A program made the position numbers and the translations under genes. Under the pieces are notes generated by a model that saw only the letters and a program-made list of their open reading frames with translations, was not told the DNA's origin and did no database searches. Positions 26,251-35,747 of a stretch of 64,000 nt of DNA are shown in pieces. The stretch comes from Halobacillus_B sp963739045 (GTDB lineage Bacteria > Bacillota > Bacilli > Bacillales > Halobacillaceae), in NCBI GenBank assembly GCA_963739045.1, contig CAVTYY010000011.1, forward strand, positions 133,793 to 197,792, in the 5' to 3' direction. Position 1 is the stretch's first letter; every line of letters starts with the position of its first letter.

Positions 26251-26284
26251 GTAAAAAAGGGAAAGGTTTCCCTCTCCCTTTTTA
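26251..26284 (-). terminator. Hairpin between khpA and ylqD (terminator or attenuator)
   Basis: Stem GTAAAAAAGGGA / TCCCTTTTTAC with one bulge overlaps the khpA stop codon. In the minus direction the T-rich right arm is followed by more bases of mixed sequence, so it may act as a partial terminator that lowers expression of ylqD-rimM-trmD relative to rpsP-khpA. Confidence 0.5.
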
Positions 26285-26509
26285 CATGATATCCAGATAG
26301 ATTCTTTTTTCAGAATCAGAGCCTGCCGCGTAAACGACAGTTCGGATCGCCTTGGCAATCCGCCCGTTTTTACCAATGACCTTACCGACATCATCCGGAT
26401 GAACGGTTAAGTGGTAAATCGTCTTGCGATCTTCCTCTTTCGTTTCAATCCTGATGTCTTCAGGGTGGTCCACAAGCGGCGTAACGATCGTTTCGATTAA
26501 GGCTTTCAT
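26282..26509 (-). CDS. khpA: KH-domain RNA-binding protein KhpA (YlqC)
   Basis: A 75-residue single KH domain protein with the GXXG loop in VIGKNGRIAKAIRTVV. KhpA forms RNA-binding homodimers or heterodimers with KhpB and affects cell-wall elongation genes in Gram-positive cocci. It follows rpsP by 12 bases, the conserved arrangement in Bacilli. Confidence 0.93.
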   Translation of the reverse strand: MKALIETIVTPLVDHPEDIRIETKEEDRKTIYHLTVHPDDVGKVIGKNGRIAKAIRTVVYAAGSDSEKRIYLDIM

Positions 26510-26521
26510 GATATCACTTCT

Positions 26522-26794
26522 TTACTTTTGGTTTTTCTTGTCGTGAAATTGCTTCATGATGCCTTCTTTTGAGAATAAGTTGCGAACCGTATCACTAGGC
26601 TGAGCACCATTTGACATCCAGTCAACTGCTTTGTCAGCATCCAGCTTAACCTCTACAGGGTTAGCCACCGGATTATATGTGCCGATTTGCTCAATGAAAC
26701 GTCCATCACGAGGTGAACGTGAATCTGCTACTACTACACGGTAAAATGGGTTACGTTTAGAGCCCATACGTTTAAGGCGAATTTTTACTGCCAT
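26522..26794 (-). CDS. rpsP: 30S ribosomal protein S16
   Basis: Small-subunit assembly protein. The 90-residue product starts MAVKIRLKRMGSKRNPFYR and contains VVADSRSPRDGRFIEQIGTY and DWMSNGAQPSDTVRNL, diagnostic of S16. It lies between ffh and khpA. The 86 bases upstream hold a CACACAATT/AATTGTGTG dyad without a T run, so not a clear terminator. Confidence 0.98.
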   Translation of the reverse strand: MAVKIRLKRMGSKRNPFYRVVVADSRSPRDGRFIEQIGTYNPVANPVEVKLDADKAVDWMSNGAQPSDTVRNLFSKEGIMKQFHDKKNQK

Positions 26795-26880
26795 GTTTAA
26801 ATACCTCCATAAATTTCATAAGTGTTTCACACAATTTTAGATTTTAGCAGAACTTCAATTGTGTGTAAAGGGTTTTTCCA

Positions 26881-28221
26881 TTACATAAACGGAAATTTCA
26901 TACCTTTTCCTTTTTTTCCTTTAGTATTACTCATTTGCTTCATCATTTTCTTCATGTCTTCAAACTGCTTTAACAGACGGTTAACTTCTGAAACTGAAGT
27001 ACCTGATCCTTTAGCTATTCTTTTTTTGCGGCTGGCGTTCATAACAGAAGGTTCCTGACGTTCTTTCTTCGTCATTGACTGAATAATAGCTTCTACATGG
27101 ACGATTTGTTTATCATCGAAAGAAACATTTTTCAGACCCTTCATTTTGCCTGCCCCTGGGATCATATTAATCAGTTCATCCAGCGGCCCCATATTTTTCA
27201 CTTGTTCCATTTGATCCAAAAAGTCTTCAAAGGTAAAGGAAGCCGTCCGCATTTTGGATTCGAGTTCCTTCGCTTGCTTTTCATCTACTTGGGTTTGAGC
27301 TTTCTCAATTAAAGTAAGCATATCTCCCATGCCGAGAATTCGAGATGCCATACGTTCTGGGTGGAACGGCTCTAATTGATCCAGCTTCTCTCCCATACCC
27401 GCAAATTTAATCGGTTTGCCCGTGACTGCTTTAATCGACAGGGCAGCACCGCCTCGGGTATCCCCATCAAGCTTGGTAAGCAAGACACCGCTTATATCAA
27501 GCTGCTCATCGAAACTTTCAGCTACGTTGACAGCATCCTGACCCGTCATCGAGTCAACAACGAGAAAGATCTCATCAGGTACCACAGCTTCCTTAATACG
27601 CTGCAGTTCTTCCATTAGCTCGCCATCTACATGCAAACGGCCGGCAGTATCAATAATTACATAATCATAATGTTCTTCTTTGGCGGTTTCTACTGCATTT
27701 TTGGCAATCTCTACAGGATCAGCATCCGTCCCTTGTTCAAAGACTGGGAGACTAAGCTGCTTACCCAGCGTCTGGAGCTGCTGCACGGCTGCTGGACGAT
27801 AAACGTCCGCTGCAGCTAATAACGGCTTTCGGTTATAATTTTTACGCAGCAAATTAGCCAGCTTTCCTGTGGTAGTTGTCTTACCCGCCCCTTGAAGACC
27901 GACCATCATAATCACAGTCGGTGGTCGTTTTGCCACGGCGATCTTGCTTTCATCACCGCCCATTAGTTCGGTTAATTCTTCTTTCACTACTTTAATAACC
28001 TGTTGTCCTGGAGTCAGACTGCCCATTACTTCCTGGCCAACAGCACGCTCGCGAATGCGTTTCACGAAATCCTTGACCACTTTAAAGTTAACATCAGCCT
28101 CAAGGAGGGCAAGGCGAACTTCACGTGTCATTTCTTTTACATCTTGCTCGGTTACCTTCCCTTTGCCCTTTATTTTCTTAATCGTTTCCTGCAAACGGTC
28201 GGATAAACCTTCAAATGCCAT
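26881..28221 (-). CDS. ffh: Signal recognition particle protein Ffh
   Basis: The GTPase of SRP that binds signal sequences and delivers nascent chains to FtsY. The 446-residue protein has the N domain, G1 GLQGAGKTT (108-116), DTAGRLHVDGELMEEL, TKLDGDTRGGAALS and a Met-rich M domain (about 300-435) with SGTSVSEVNRLLKQFEDM. Length and order match B. subtilis Ffh. It follows ylxM by 12 bases. Confidence 0.98.
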   Translation of the reverse strand: MAFEGLSDRLQETIKKIKGKGKVTEQDVKEMTREVRLALLEADVNFKVVKDFVKRIRERAVGQEVMGSLTPGQQVIKVVKEELTELMGGDESKIAVAKRPPTVIMMVGLQGAGKTTTTGKLANLLRKNYNRKPLLAAADVYRPAAVQQLQTLGKQLSLPVFEQGTDADPVEIAKNAVETAKEEHYDYVIIDTAGRLHVDGELMEELQRIKEAVVPDEIFLVVDSMTGQDAVNVAESFDEQLDISGVLLTKLDGDTRGGAALSIKAVTGKPIKFAGMGEKLDQLEPFHPERMASRILGMGDMLTLIEKAQTQVDEKQAKELESKMRTASFTFEDFLDQMEQVKNMGPLDELINMIPGAGKMKGLKNVSFDDKQIVHVEAIIQSMTKKERQEPSVMNASRKKRIAKGSGTSVSEVNRLLKQFEDMKKMMKQMSNTKGKKGKGMKFPFM

Positions 28222-28233
28222 TGAAGGACCCCC

Positions 28234-28563
28234 CTATTCTAAATCTAGTAATTGCTCTAGTCTGCTTTTTAAATGTTTATGACGTTCATCTGTTTCTATT
28301 TCTTTTAACAGTTCTTGAATTAAGTTCTGCCGCTGATCAAATTTCTCATATAAACTAAGCTTCTTCTCGTATTCTTCAAGCATCGTTTCTGTTCGGCGAA
28401 TATTATCATAAACCGCTTGCCTTGAGACATCGAAGTTTTCAGATATTTCACCCAGCGAGTAATCTTCTAAAAAATACAGCTCCATATAGTTCCTTTGTTT
28501 AGGAGTCAGCAATGATTGATAGAAATCGAACAAAAAATTGACGCGTGTCGTCTTTTCAAGCAT
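28234..28563 (-). CDS. ylxM: YlxM-like putative helix-turn-helix protein
   Basis: The 109-residue protein belongs to the UPF0122/YlxM family, with a sigma70 region 4-like helix-turn-helix: LLTPKQRNYMELYFLEDYSL then EISENFDVSRQAVYDNIRR. Family members are encoded beside ffh and ftsY and have been suggested to affect SRP activity or expression. It is 12 bases upstream of ffh on the minus strand. The exact role is unproven. Confidence 0.92.
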   Translation of the reverse strand: MLEKTTRVNFLFDFYQSLLTPKQRNYMELYFLEDYSLGEISENFDVSRQAVYDNIRRTETMLEEYEKKLSLYEKFDQRQNLIQELLKEIETDERHKHLKSRLEQLLDLE

Positions 28564-28640
28564 GCGCTAAGCACCCCTTGTTAAGTGAAATACCTTTACA
28601 TATATGAATCATAACGAAAGTCTTAAGGAGCTGTCAAGTT

Positions 28641-29891
28641 TCAGCCTTGACTTTCTTCATCATACTCTTCAATCATATCAGCAAATAGACCGTAGACAAA
28701 GGCATGAGCATTAAATGTTTCCAAATCTGAAACCTTCTCTCCCAGACCTACCAATTTAACTGGAATTTCTAGCTCTTTTCGAATGGCCAGCACGATACCG
28801 CCTTTCGCTGTTCCATCGAGCTTTGTCAGAGCAATACCTGTTACATCGGTACTTGCAGCAAACGTTTTTGCCTGGCTCATTGCATTTTGACCAGTTGTGG
28901 CATCCAAAGTTAACAACACTTCATGTGGAGCACCCGGGACTTCTCTTTCAATTACTCGTTTCACTTTAGAAAGTTCATTCATTAAGTTTACTTTATTTTG
29001 CAGACGTCCAGCTGTATCACAAATAAGAACATCAGCATTTCTTGATTTTGCCGCTTTAATCCCATCGAAAATAACGGCAGCAGGATCTCCGCCCTCACTA
29101 TGTTTAATCACAGGAACCCCTGTACGCTCTCCCCAAATTTCAAGTTGTTCTATGGCACCGGCCCGGAACGTATCGCCAGCTGCCAGGGTAACTTTCTTGC
29201 CTTCTTTTTTCAGCTTGTCTGCCAGTTTTCCAATGGTTGTGGTTTTACCTACTCCATTAACACCCACAAACAGGTAAATGGTCAATCCATCCTCATTGAC
29301 GGTTAAACCCTCTAGCTCGCTTTCCTGGTCATCACCATAATACATTTCTACCAGCTTTTCTGATATAACTTCTTTCACTTCGCGGGTGTCTTTAATATTT
29401 CGGCGTTTGACTTCTAATTCTAATTCTTCAATTATTTCCATCACAGCATTTACCCCAACATCAGCGGAAATCAGCACTTCTTCCAATTCCTCAAAAAACT
29501 CTTCATCAACCGTACGATAGCGGGCGACCAGATCGTTAATTTTACTGGAAAATGAATTTCTGGTTTTTGCCAGACCTTTTTTAAATTTAGCTGCTATTGA
29601 TTCTTCTTCCTCTGCGATATCCACTGCGTCGTCTTCAGGATCTTCAGCAATAGACTCATCCAGTTCAGTCTCTTCTAACCCATCATACTCGACAGTTTCC
29701 TGGTCTGGGACTTCTGTTTCCCCCTGCAGCGGGGATTCAGCTTCCGCAGCCCCGGTAAACTCCTCAGAGTCGTCTGTCTCTTTTTCTTTCGTTTCTTCTT
29801 CACTTAATTCTTCGGTGTTTTCGTTAGAAGAGTCGAGTTCCTCCTCTTCTGGTTTTACAAACTTTTCCTTAAGTTTTTTAAAGAAGCTCAT
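28641..29891 (-). CDS. ftsY: Signal recognition particle receptor FtsY
   Basis: FtsY docks SRP-ribosome complexes at the membrane. The 416-residue protein has a very acidic N-terminal A region (about 15-100, mostly Glu/Asp), longer than in B. subtilis FtsY and compatible with a halophile. The NG domain follows, with GVNGVGKTT (210-218), DTAGRLQNKVNLM and TKLDGTAKGGIVLA. It starts 14 bases after smc ends. Confidence 0.97.
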   Translation of the reverse strand: MSFFKKLKEKFVKPEEEELDSSNENTEELSEEETKEKETDDSEEFTGAAEAESPLQGETEVPDQETVEYDGLEETELDESIAEDPEDDAVDIAEEEESIAAKFKKGLAKTRNSFSSKINDLVARYRTVDEEFFEELEEVLISADVGVNAVMEIIEELELEVKRRNIKDTREVKEVISEKLVEMYYGDDQESELEGLTVNEDGLTIYLFVGVNGVGKTTTIGKLADKLKKEGKKVTLAAGDTFRAGAIEQLEIWGERTGVPVIKHSEGGDPAAVIFDGIKAAKSRNADVLICDTAGRLQNKVNLMNELSKVKRVIEREVPGAPHEVLLTLDATTGQNAMSQAKTFAASTDVTGIALTKLDGTAKGGIVLAIRKELEIPVKLVGLGEKVSDLETFNAHAFVYGLFADMIEEYDEESQG

Positions 29892-29904
29892 CCTACCATC
29901 CTTT

Positions 29905-32900
29905 CTATACTTCCATTAATTCTGACGTCTCCTCGAGCTTAACCGAAACCAGTCTAGAGACTCCTGATTCCTGCATCGTTACGCCATATAATACATCCGA
30001 TTCTTCCATCGTGCCCTTCCGGTGCGTAATGACAATAAACTGTGTTTTCTCACTAAACTCTTTAAGAAATTTAGCAAAACGATCGACGTTTGCTTCATCG
30101 AGAGCCGCTTCCACCTCGTCCAGTACACAAAAGGGTACAGGTCTTACTCGTAAAATGGAGAAAAGTAAAGCTATCGCAGTCAATGCTCGTTCGCCGCCTG
30201 ACAAGAGACTTAAGTTCTGCAATTTCTTACCTGGAGGCTGGGCAACAATGTCAACGCCAGTATGCAGCAGGTCCTCTGGATTTGTAAGGACTAAATCAGC
30301 TTTTCCTCCGCCAAACAAGCTCCGGAAGACATCTTCAAATTCTGCTTTAATTTTGGTAAATGTATCTTCAAACCTGCGCTGCATCTCTTCATCCATTTCA
30401 TTAATAATGGAATACAAAGTATCTTTTGCTTCCAGCAAATCTTTCTGTTGACCGGTTAAGAATTCGTACCTTTGCAAAATGCGATCATATTCATCAATAG
30501 CTCCAAGGTTTACGGTACCCAGTTCTTCAATCGCGCGTTTTATTAGTTTTACGTCTGTTGCAGCCTGGGTAACATTATCAACAGGAGGATAATTTTTTTT
30601 CGCTTTTTCATAAGTCATTACGTATTCTTCCTGCAAATAATTCAGCAGATTTTCGAGTTCGACATCCTGTCTATTTGCTTTTACTTCCTTCTGCTGAATA
30701 TCCTGTGCAAAATTTTCATGAAGGCGATTCTTTTCCTTTAATATTTTTTCTGCTTCTTGAACATTGATCCCGTATTGGTTCCTCTCTCTTCTTCTTTCCT
30801 GAATCAATTGAGAAGCCGCTTCTTTTCTTTCTTTTGTTTGAATAATATGCGCTTCTACATCTTCTTCGCTTTCATTCGACTCTGCCACTTCTATCAGCTG
30901 CTGGTGGGTCTGTCTGTTTTGGCTCAGCTGCTCTTCCACTTCTCGATAAGATTCTTCAAACCGATCCACTTTCTCCTGCTGGTTTTTCACAGATGAGTCT
31001 AACTCTGCTAGAAGTATTTGCAATTCTTGAGAGCGGCCTTGTAATTTTTCTTCATCCAGCTTCTGCTGATCTTTAGTCGCACTCAGCTCATCAATTGACT
31101 TCTGAATCTCTGTAAGTTTCTTACCTATACTGCTTAGCTCTTCTTCTAACTTCTTGATATTCTCAGAAGCCCGATCCTGATCTTCGTTGTATTGAGCCTG
31201 ATCTTGATCATATAGCTTCAGCTGCTCATTTAGGTGGTTCACTTTCACTTGCAGCTCTCTCTTAGAAGACTGCAGTTCATATTCATCATTTCGAACCGTG
31301 GTTATCTTTTGCTTTAGCTGTTCTGTCTCCAATTGTTTCGTTCCAATACCTTCTTTTAAGTGCTGGACTTTCTCTTCAACTTCTTTGGTTCTGCCTTCAA
31401 AAGTAGTGATTTTCTCCGTAAGTTCATGGAGTTCCTTCTCTCTCGTAAACAGGGATTGATTCGTTTTCTTTTGAGCCCCGCCAGACATCGATCCACCAGG
31501 ATGAACCACATCCCCATCTAGTGTCACGATCCTGAATTTCCGATTTAAATGTTTGGCTATAGCGTTAGCATTCTCCAGCGTATCAGCAATCACAATATGA
31601 CCAAGCAAATGTTGAATGGCCCGCTGAAAGGCATCATTTACTTCTACCAGTTCTCCCGCTACCCCTATGAAGCCTGAGAGATTCTTAAGTTCAGCAGCTG
31701 CCTGGCCATGGATAGTCCGGGGCTGAATTGCCGTTAAAGGGAGAAACGTAGCTCTTCCTTTATTATGCTGCTTCAGCCAATGGATGGCATGTCTCCCTGC
31801 TTGTTCATCTTTTACGATGACATGCTGGGCTTGTGCTCCGAGGGCGGTTTCAATAGCGGTTATTAAACGGGAAGGCACATCAATGACTTCAATCACTGCT
31901 CCCTCTATACCATTAAGCTTATTGCTTTCACGTGCTTTAAGTATTTCTCTAACACCTTGGAAATAGCCTGAAAAATCTTCTTTCATTTCCTCCAGCATTT
32001 CTTTTTTGGAGCGCAGCTTTTCCAAATATTGATAGCCTTTATATAACTTTTCCTGCCAATCTTCATAAGCTTTCTCATCATGATCACTAGCAGTCTCTAA
32101 GTTTCTCAGCTCACCTTCCAGCTGTCCCCTTGCTTCAGTCGTTTGAATTAACTCATTCTCCGTTTTCTGAAGGGAAGCTGCTGCATTTTCCCTTTCATCT
32201 CGCAGATCGTGAAATTTATCTTGCTGTCTGCCTTTTTTGCTGTTCAACTGAGAACGCTGCTGCTCAAGAAGTTGCTTTTCATTTCTTTTGGCAGCTTGAT
32301 TATTTAACAGCTCAATGTAATCACTTTTGAATTCTTCAATTTGTTCATCTATGTTCTGCATTCCATAATCGAGTGCCTTTGTTGTTTGTTGAAGCTCATG
32401 TTTGGTTTGTTTCCGATTCGATTTATAATGCTTCAATTTACTAGACTCTTCTTTTAGTGAAGCTTTAAATTTTTCCAGCTTTTGCTGCAGCTCGTTATAT
32501 TCGACTTCTATTTTCGTTTTGTTCTCAGCATAATGTTTATGCCGTTCTTTCATTAATTCTTTCTTACCTTCTAAATTCTCGAGGTCCTTCGTAAGAACAA
32601 GCAAGGTTTCCTGCAGATCTTCAATGGACTCATCAAGTGCTTGCATTTGGTCCCTTTGCTGTTCGACTTGCTCTTGCTTCGAAACGATCGATTGCTGCAG
32701 CTCTTCCTCTTGCAGCTTAATTTGTTCAAGCTCTTCAAGGATATACTGCCACTCCTTATGAAGAGATTCTATTTGAGAGATAAGTAAAGAAATTTCCACT
32801 TGTTTTAATTCCTTCTTTTTCTCTAAATAATCTTTCGCAATCGAAGCTTGTTCTTTCAGAGGCTCTAATTGTCCATCTATTTCATAGACTATATCCTCTA

Positions 32901-33471
32901 CGCGGTTTAGGTTTTCCTGGGTTTCTCCCAATTTGAGCTCGGCTTTCTTTTTCCGTTGTTTATATTTAAGCACTCCTGCTGCTTCTTCAAATATGGACCT
33001 TCGTTCTTCTGCCTTTGAGCTGAGAATCTCCTCTACTTTTCCTTGACTTATAATGGAGAAAGCTTCTCTCCCCAAACCTGAATCCATAAATAAATCAACA
33101 ATGTCCTTTAGACGGCAAGTTTGATTATTAATATAAAATTCACTTTCACCAGAGCGATAGACTCTTCTTGTTACGCTTACTTCCTGGTACTCAAGCGGAA
33201 GGGTGTGATCCTCATTATTAAGCGTTAAAGTGACTTCTGCCATATTCAGTGCTTTTCTGGAATCACTGCCTGCAAAGATAATGTCTTCCATCTTTGATCC
33301 TCTTAAGGAACGGGCAGATTGTTCACCCAGGACCCAGCGTATCGCATCTGTGATATTACTTTTTCCACTGCCATTCGGACCGACTACAGAGGTTACCCCG
33401 CTGACAAAGTCAACGGACACTCGTTCGGCAAATGACTTAAAACCAACAGTATCTAGACGTTTGAGGAACAT
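29905..33471 (-). CDS. smc: Chromosome segregation protein SMC
   Basis: SMC is the ATPase of the condensin complex with ScpA and ScpB. The 1188-residue protein has Walker A GPNGSGKSN (31-39), two long coiled coils around a hinge (about 520-640, GAVIEVIDVPSRLITAIETA), the C-terminal signature LSLLSGGERALTAIAL and Walker B FCVLDEVEAALDEANV. The in-frame extension to 33591 is rejected because AGGAGG lies 6 bases before the ATG at 33471 (MFLKRLDTVGFKSFAE). Confidence 0.98.
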   Translation of the reverse strand: MFLKRLDTVGFKSFAERVSVDFVSGVTSVVGPNGSGKSNITDAIRWVLGEQSARSLRGSKMEDIIFAGSDSRKALNMAEVTLTLNNEDHTLPLEYQEVSVTRRVYRSGESEFYINNQTCRLKDIVDLFMDSGLGREAFSIISQGKVEEILSSKAEERRSIFEEAAGVLKYKQRKKKAELKLGETQENLNRVEDIVYEIDGQLEPLKEQASIAKDYLEKKKELKQVEISLLISQIESLHKEWQYILEELEQIKLQEEELQQSIVSKQEQVEQQRDQMQALDESIEDLQETLLVLTKDLENLEGKKELMKERHKHYAENKTKIEVEYNELQQKLEKFKASLKEESSKLKHYKSNRKQTKHELQQTTKALDYGMQNIDEQIEEFKSDYIELLNNQAAKRNEKQLLEQQRSQLNSKKGRQQDKFHDLRDERENAAASLQKTENELIQTTEARGQLEGELRNLETASDHDEKAYEDWQEKLYKGYQYLEKLRSKKEMLEEMKEDFSGYFQGVREILKARESNKLNGIEGAVIEVIDVPSRLITAIETALGAQAQHVIVKDEQAGRHAIHWLKQHNKGRATFLPLTAIQPRTIHGQAAAELKNLSGFIGVAGELVEVNDAFQRAIQHLLGHIVIADTLENANAIAKHLNRKFRIVTLDGDVVHPGGSMSGGAQKKTNQSLFTREKELHELTEKITTFEGRTKEVEEKVQHLKEGIGTKQLETEQLKQKITTVRNDEYELQSSKRELQVKVNHLNEQLKLYDQDQAQYNEDQDRASENIKKLEEELSSIGKKLTEIQKSIDELSATKDQQKLDEEKLQGRSQELQILLAELDSSVKNQQEKVDRFEESYREVEEQLSQNRQTHQQLIEVAESNESEEDVEAHIIQTKERKEAASQLIQERRRERNQYGINVQEAEKILKEKNRLHENFAQDIQQKEVKANRQDVELENLLNYLQEEYVMTYEKAKKNYPPVDNVTQAATDVKLIKRAIEELGTVNLGAIDEYDRILQRYEFLTGQQKDLLEAKDTLYSIINEMDEEMQRRFEDTFTKIKAEFEDVFRSLFGGGKADLVLTNPEDLLHTGVDIVAQPPGKKLQNLSLLSGGERALTAIALLFSILRVRPVPFCVLDEVEAALDEANVDRFAKFLKEFSEKTQFIVITHRKGTMEESDVLYGVTMQESGVSRLVSVKLEETSELMEV

Positions 33472-33674
33472 ACTCATCCTCCTGTATTTAACAAACTTTC
33501 CTTCACTCAACTTATTTATTTTATCATAAACTATCCTGATACGGTAGGAACCTTCTCGGCTCTTCGAAGTATAAAAAATAACTTCATACACGGACTTTAG
33601 GGTTTTAAAATTCTCTGAAGTATCTTATCATTAGAATTATTACATGCAACTGGAGCTTTGAAGGAGGAAATATA

Positions 33675-33899
33675 TTGAGTTTAGAAGAACCTACCCAAGA
33701 AAATTTATCGATCATAATTAATGAAATTGCGGACAAAATGCAAGTCGTTAACCGATCCATTATGGATCCAGAGGATTATGATTTAGCCCACTACGAAGAG
33801 ATAAAATCGCTGCACGATATTGTCGAGATGAAGGGACAGCTTAGTGTCTCCGAAATCCAGATCTTCGTTCAGGAACTAGGCAATTATCGTAAATCATAG
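33675..33899 (+). CDS. DUF1128/UPF0435 family protein (YfkK-like)
   Basis: The 74-residue protein, with IINEIADKMQVVNRSIMDP and DLAHYEEIKSLHDIVEMKG, fits the UPF0435/DUF1128 family of Bacilli (B. subtilis YfkK), which has no known function. It is encoded opposite to its neighbours, between the divergent smc start and the convergent rnc end. A GAAGGAGGAAAT site precedes the TTG start at 33675. It ends in a shared bidirectional terminator. In B. subtilis yfkK lies elsewhere, so this placement is unusual. Confidence 0.85.
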   Translation: MSLEEPTQENLSIIINEIADKMQVVNRSIMDPEDYDLAHYEEIKSLHDIVEMKGQLSVSEIQIFVQELGNYRKS

Positions 33900-33906
33900 C
33901 ATAGCT

Positions 33907-33948
33907 AATAAAAGCCCGTACGGAAATAATTCCGTACGGGCTTTTATT
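33907..33948. terminator. Bidirectional terminator between DUF1128 gene and rnc
   Basis: A perfect 19-bp inverted repeat, AATAAAAGCCCGTACGGAA with its complement, has a 4-base loop. It is A/T-flanked on both sides, so it can end the plus-strand DUF1128 transcript and the minus-strand rnc transcript. It touches the rnc stop codon. Confidence 0.88.
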
Positions 33949-34636
33949 ATGAACTCGAATGATTAATGATTGCTTGCTCTGCTGCTTTTTGTTCTGCTTC
34001 TTTCTTTGTTCTGCCAATACCGATCCCTGCCGTTTCCCCTTGTACACGAACATGAGCAATAAACTCACGGCTGTGGGCCGGTCCTCTTTCTTCTACGATC
34101 TCGTATTCAATTTTACTGTTGTTATCACGTTGTATATATTCTTGTAGTTGACTCTTGAAATCCATCGCATGAGAAAAAGCACCTTTTTTTATTTTCGGAT
34201 AGACATATGCTTCTAAAAAACGTATCACCTGGTCAAACCCTCGATCGAGATACAGCGCTCCAATGAAAGCCTCGAATACGTCAGCAAGAAGTGCAGGGCG
34301 ATTCCTCCCGCCTGTCATTTCTTCTCCTTTACCAAGCAGAATCAATTCTTGAAAATTCAATTCGTTCGCAAATTGCACAAGTGAAATTTCACAAACGATT
34401 GAAGCTCTGAATTTAGTTAATTCTCCTTCAGCCATATCCGGAAATTCACGGTATAAATATTGGGATACGCCCAGTTCAAGCACAGCATCCCCCAAAAATT
34501 CCAGCCGCTCATTATCTTCTCGATCTTTTTTACGATGCTCATTCACATAAGATGAATGGGTAAAAGCCTGTTCCAGTATCGATACATCATTAAATGAGAT
34601 ATCTATTTTTTTCTGGAAACTGGAAAAATCGTCCAT
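33947..34636 (-). CDS. rnc: Ribonuclease III
   Basis: Double-strand-specific endoribonuclease for rRNA and mRNA processing. The 229-residue protein has the catalytic signature NERLEFLGDAVLELGVSQYL (about 42-61), the second acidic site in LADVFEAFIGALYLD, and a C-terminal dsRNA-binding domain (about 155-227; DFKSQLQEYIQ, GRTKKEAEQKAAEQAI). It lies between acpP and smc as in B. subtilis. Confidence 0.97.
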   Translation of the reverse strand: MDDFSSFQKKIDISFNDVSILEQAFTHSSYVNEHRKKDREDNERLEFLGDAVLELGVSQYLYREFPDMAEGELTKFRASIVCEISLVQFANELNFQELILLGKGEEMTGGRNRPALLADVFEAFIGALYLDRGFDQVIRFLEAYVYPKIKKGAFSHAMDFKSQLQEYIQRDNNSKIEYEIVEERGPAHSREFIAHVRVQGETAGIGIGRTKKEAEQKAAEQAIINHSSS

Positions 34637-34678
34637 AGCTCACCTTGTCCTTTACTATAAAATCAATGATACAGAAAG

Positions 34679-34701
34679 GCTGCCTGCACACAGCAGACAG
34701 C
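34679..34701 (-). terminator. Possible terminator downstream of acpP
   Basis: GCTGCCTGC / GCAGACAGC forms a stem with one mismatch and a 5-base loop about 10 bases after the acpP stop. The minus-strand tail CCTTTCTGT is only moderately T-rich, so it may be leaky. Confidence 0.42.
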
Positions 34702-34711
34702 AATTCCTAAG

Positions 34712-34945
34712 TTAGATTTGGCTGCTTATGTAATTCACAGCATCGCCAACTGTATTAATTTTTTCAGCTTCTTCATCAGAGATTTCCATATCAAACTCGT
34801 CTTCAAGCTCCATTACTAACTCAACGACATCAAGAGAGTCTGCTTCTAAATCTTCTTTGAAGGAAGCTTCCATTTTAACCTTAGATTCTTCTACATCTAG
34901 ACGATCTACAATAATTTGTTTTACACGATCAAATGTATCTGCCAT
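34712..34945 (-). CDS. acpP: Acyl carrier protein
   Basis: Carries growing fatty acyl chains on a phosphopantetheine arm. The 77-residue acidic protein has the attachment Ser37 in EADSLDVVELVMELEDEF. It is encoded downstream of fabG with a strong GGGAGGTGAAG ribosome binding site. A TATAAT box occurs about 30 bases upstream without a good -35 box, so a separate promoter is possible but weak. Confidence 0.98.
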   Translation of the reverse strand: MADTFDRVKQIIVDRLDVEESKVKMEASFKEDLEADSLDVVELVMELEDEFDMEISDEEAEKINTVGDAVNYISSQI

Positions 34946-35006
34946 TGGAACTTCACCTCCCTTCAGTTATTATAGTAAATTTCTCAGCGGAAAACCAGAT
35001 GATTTT

Positions 35007-35747
35007 TCACATCACCATTCCGCCATCTACATGCAATGTCTGCCCAGTGATGTAAGCAGCATCTTCTGTTGCCAGAAATCTGACCACACGGCTCACATCT
35101 TCCGCGCTTCCCAAACGGTTGAGGGGAATCATCTCTAGCATTTTTTTACGCTGCTCCTCTGTAAGGGCATCCGTCATATCCGTAGAGATAAATCCAGGAG
35201 CTACGGCATTTACTTGAATATTTCGAGCAGCTAATTCTTTAGCTGCTGACTTTGTTAATCCGATCACGCCTGCCTTCGCAGCCACATAGTTTGCTTGTCC
35301 AGGGTTGCCGGAAACTCCCACAATCGAGGCAATATTGATGATCCTGCCATATTTTTGTTTCATCATCTGCCGGGTCACAGCTTTCGTACACAGAAAGACA
35401 CCTTTTAGGTTCGTGTCAATAACTTCATCAAATTCTTCTTCTTTCATCCTCATAAGCAGGTTATCTCTTGTGATTCCTGCGTTATTCACAAGGATATCCA
35501 GACGACCAAATTCATCGACTGCCGTTTTGATCATGCGCTTTACATCATCACTATTTGTGACATTCGCTTGAATCTTAATCGCTTCACCGCCGAGGTTCTT
35601 AATTTCCTGTACGACTTCTTCTGCTTTACCTTCACTTCCAGCAAAGTTAACGGCTACTTTTGCTCCTTTAGCTGCAAGTTCCAATGCAATTGCCCGGCCG
35701 ATACCTCTTGAGGCACCAGTCACCAGAGCTGCCTGTTCACTAAGCAT
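35007..35747 (-). CDS. fabG: 3-oxoacyl-[acyl-carrier-protein] reductase FabG
   Basis: NADPH-dependent reductase of the fatty acid elongation cycle. The 246-residue short-chain dehydrogenase has the GASRGIG cofactor motif, NNAGITRDNL, catalytic Ser141 and Tyr154-xxx-Lys158 (NYVAAKAG), and the PGFISTDMT loop. It overlaps the fabD stop, indicating coupled translation in the fapR-plsX-fabD-fabG-acpP operon. Confidence 0.97.
   Translation of the reverse strand: MLSEQAALVTGASRGIGRAIALELAAKGAKVAVNFAGSEGKAEEVVQEIKNLGGEAIKIQANVTNSDDVKRMIKTAVDEFGRLDILVNNAGITRDNLLMRMKEEEFDEVIDTNLKGVFLCTKAVTRQMMKQKYGRIINIASIVGVSGNPGQANYVAAKAGVIGLTKSAAKELAARNIQVNAVAPGFISTDMTDALTEEQRKKMLEMIPLNRLGSAEDVSRVVRFLATEDAAYITGQTLHVDGGMVM

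Noticed and set aside
26828..26865. CACACAATT/AATTGTGTG inverted repeat between ffh and rpsP as a terminator
   Set aside because: Short, AT-rich, with a long loop and no T run after it on the minus strand.
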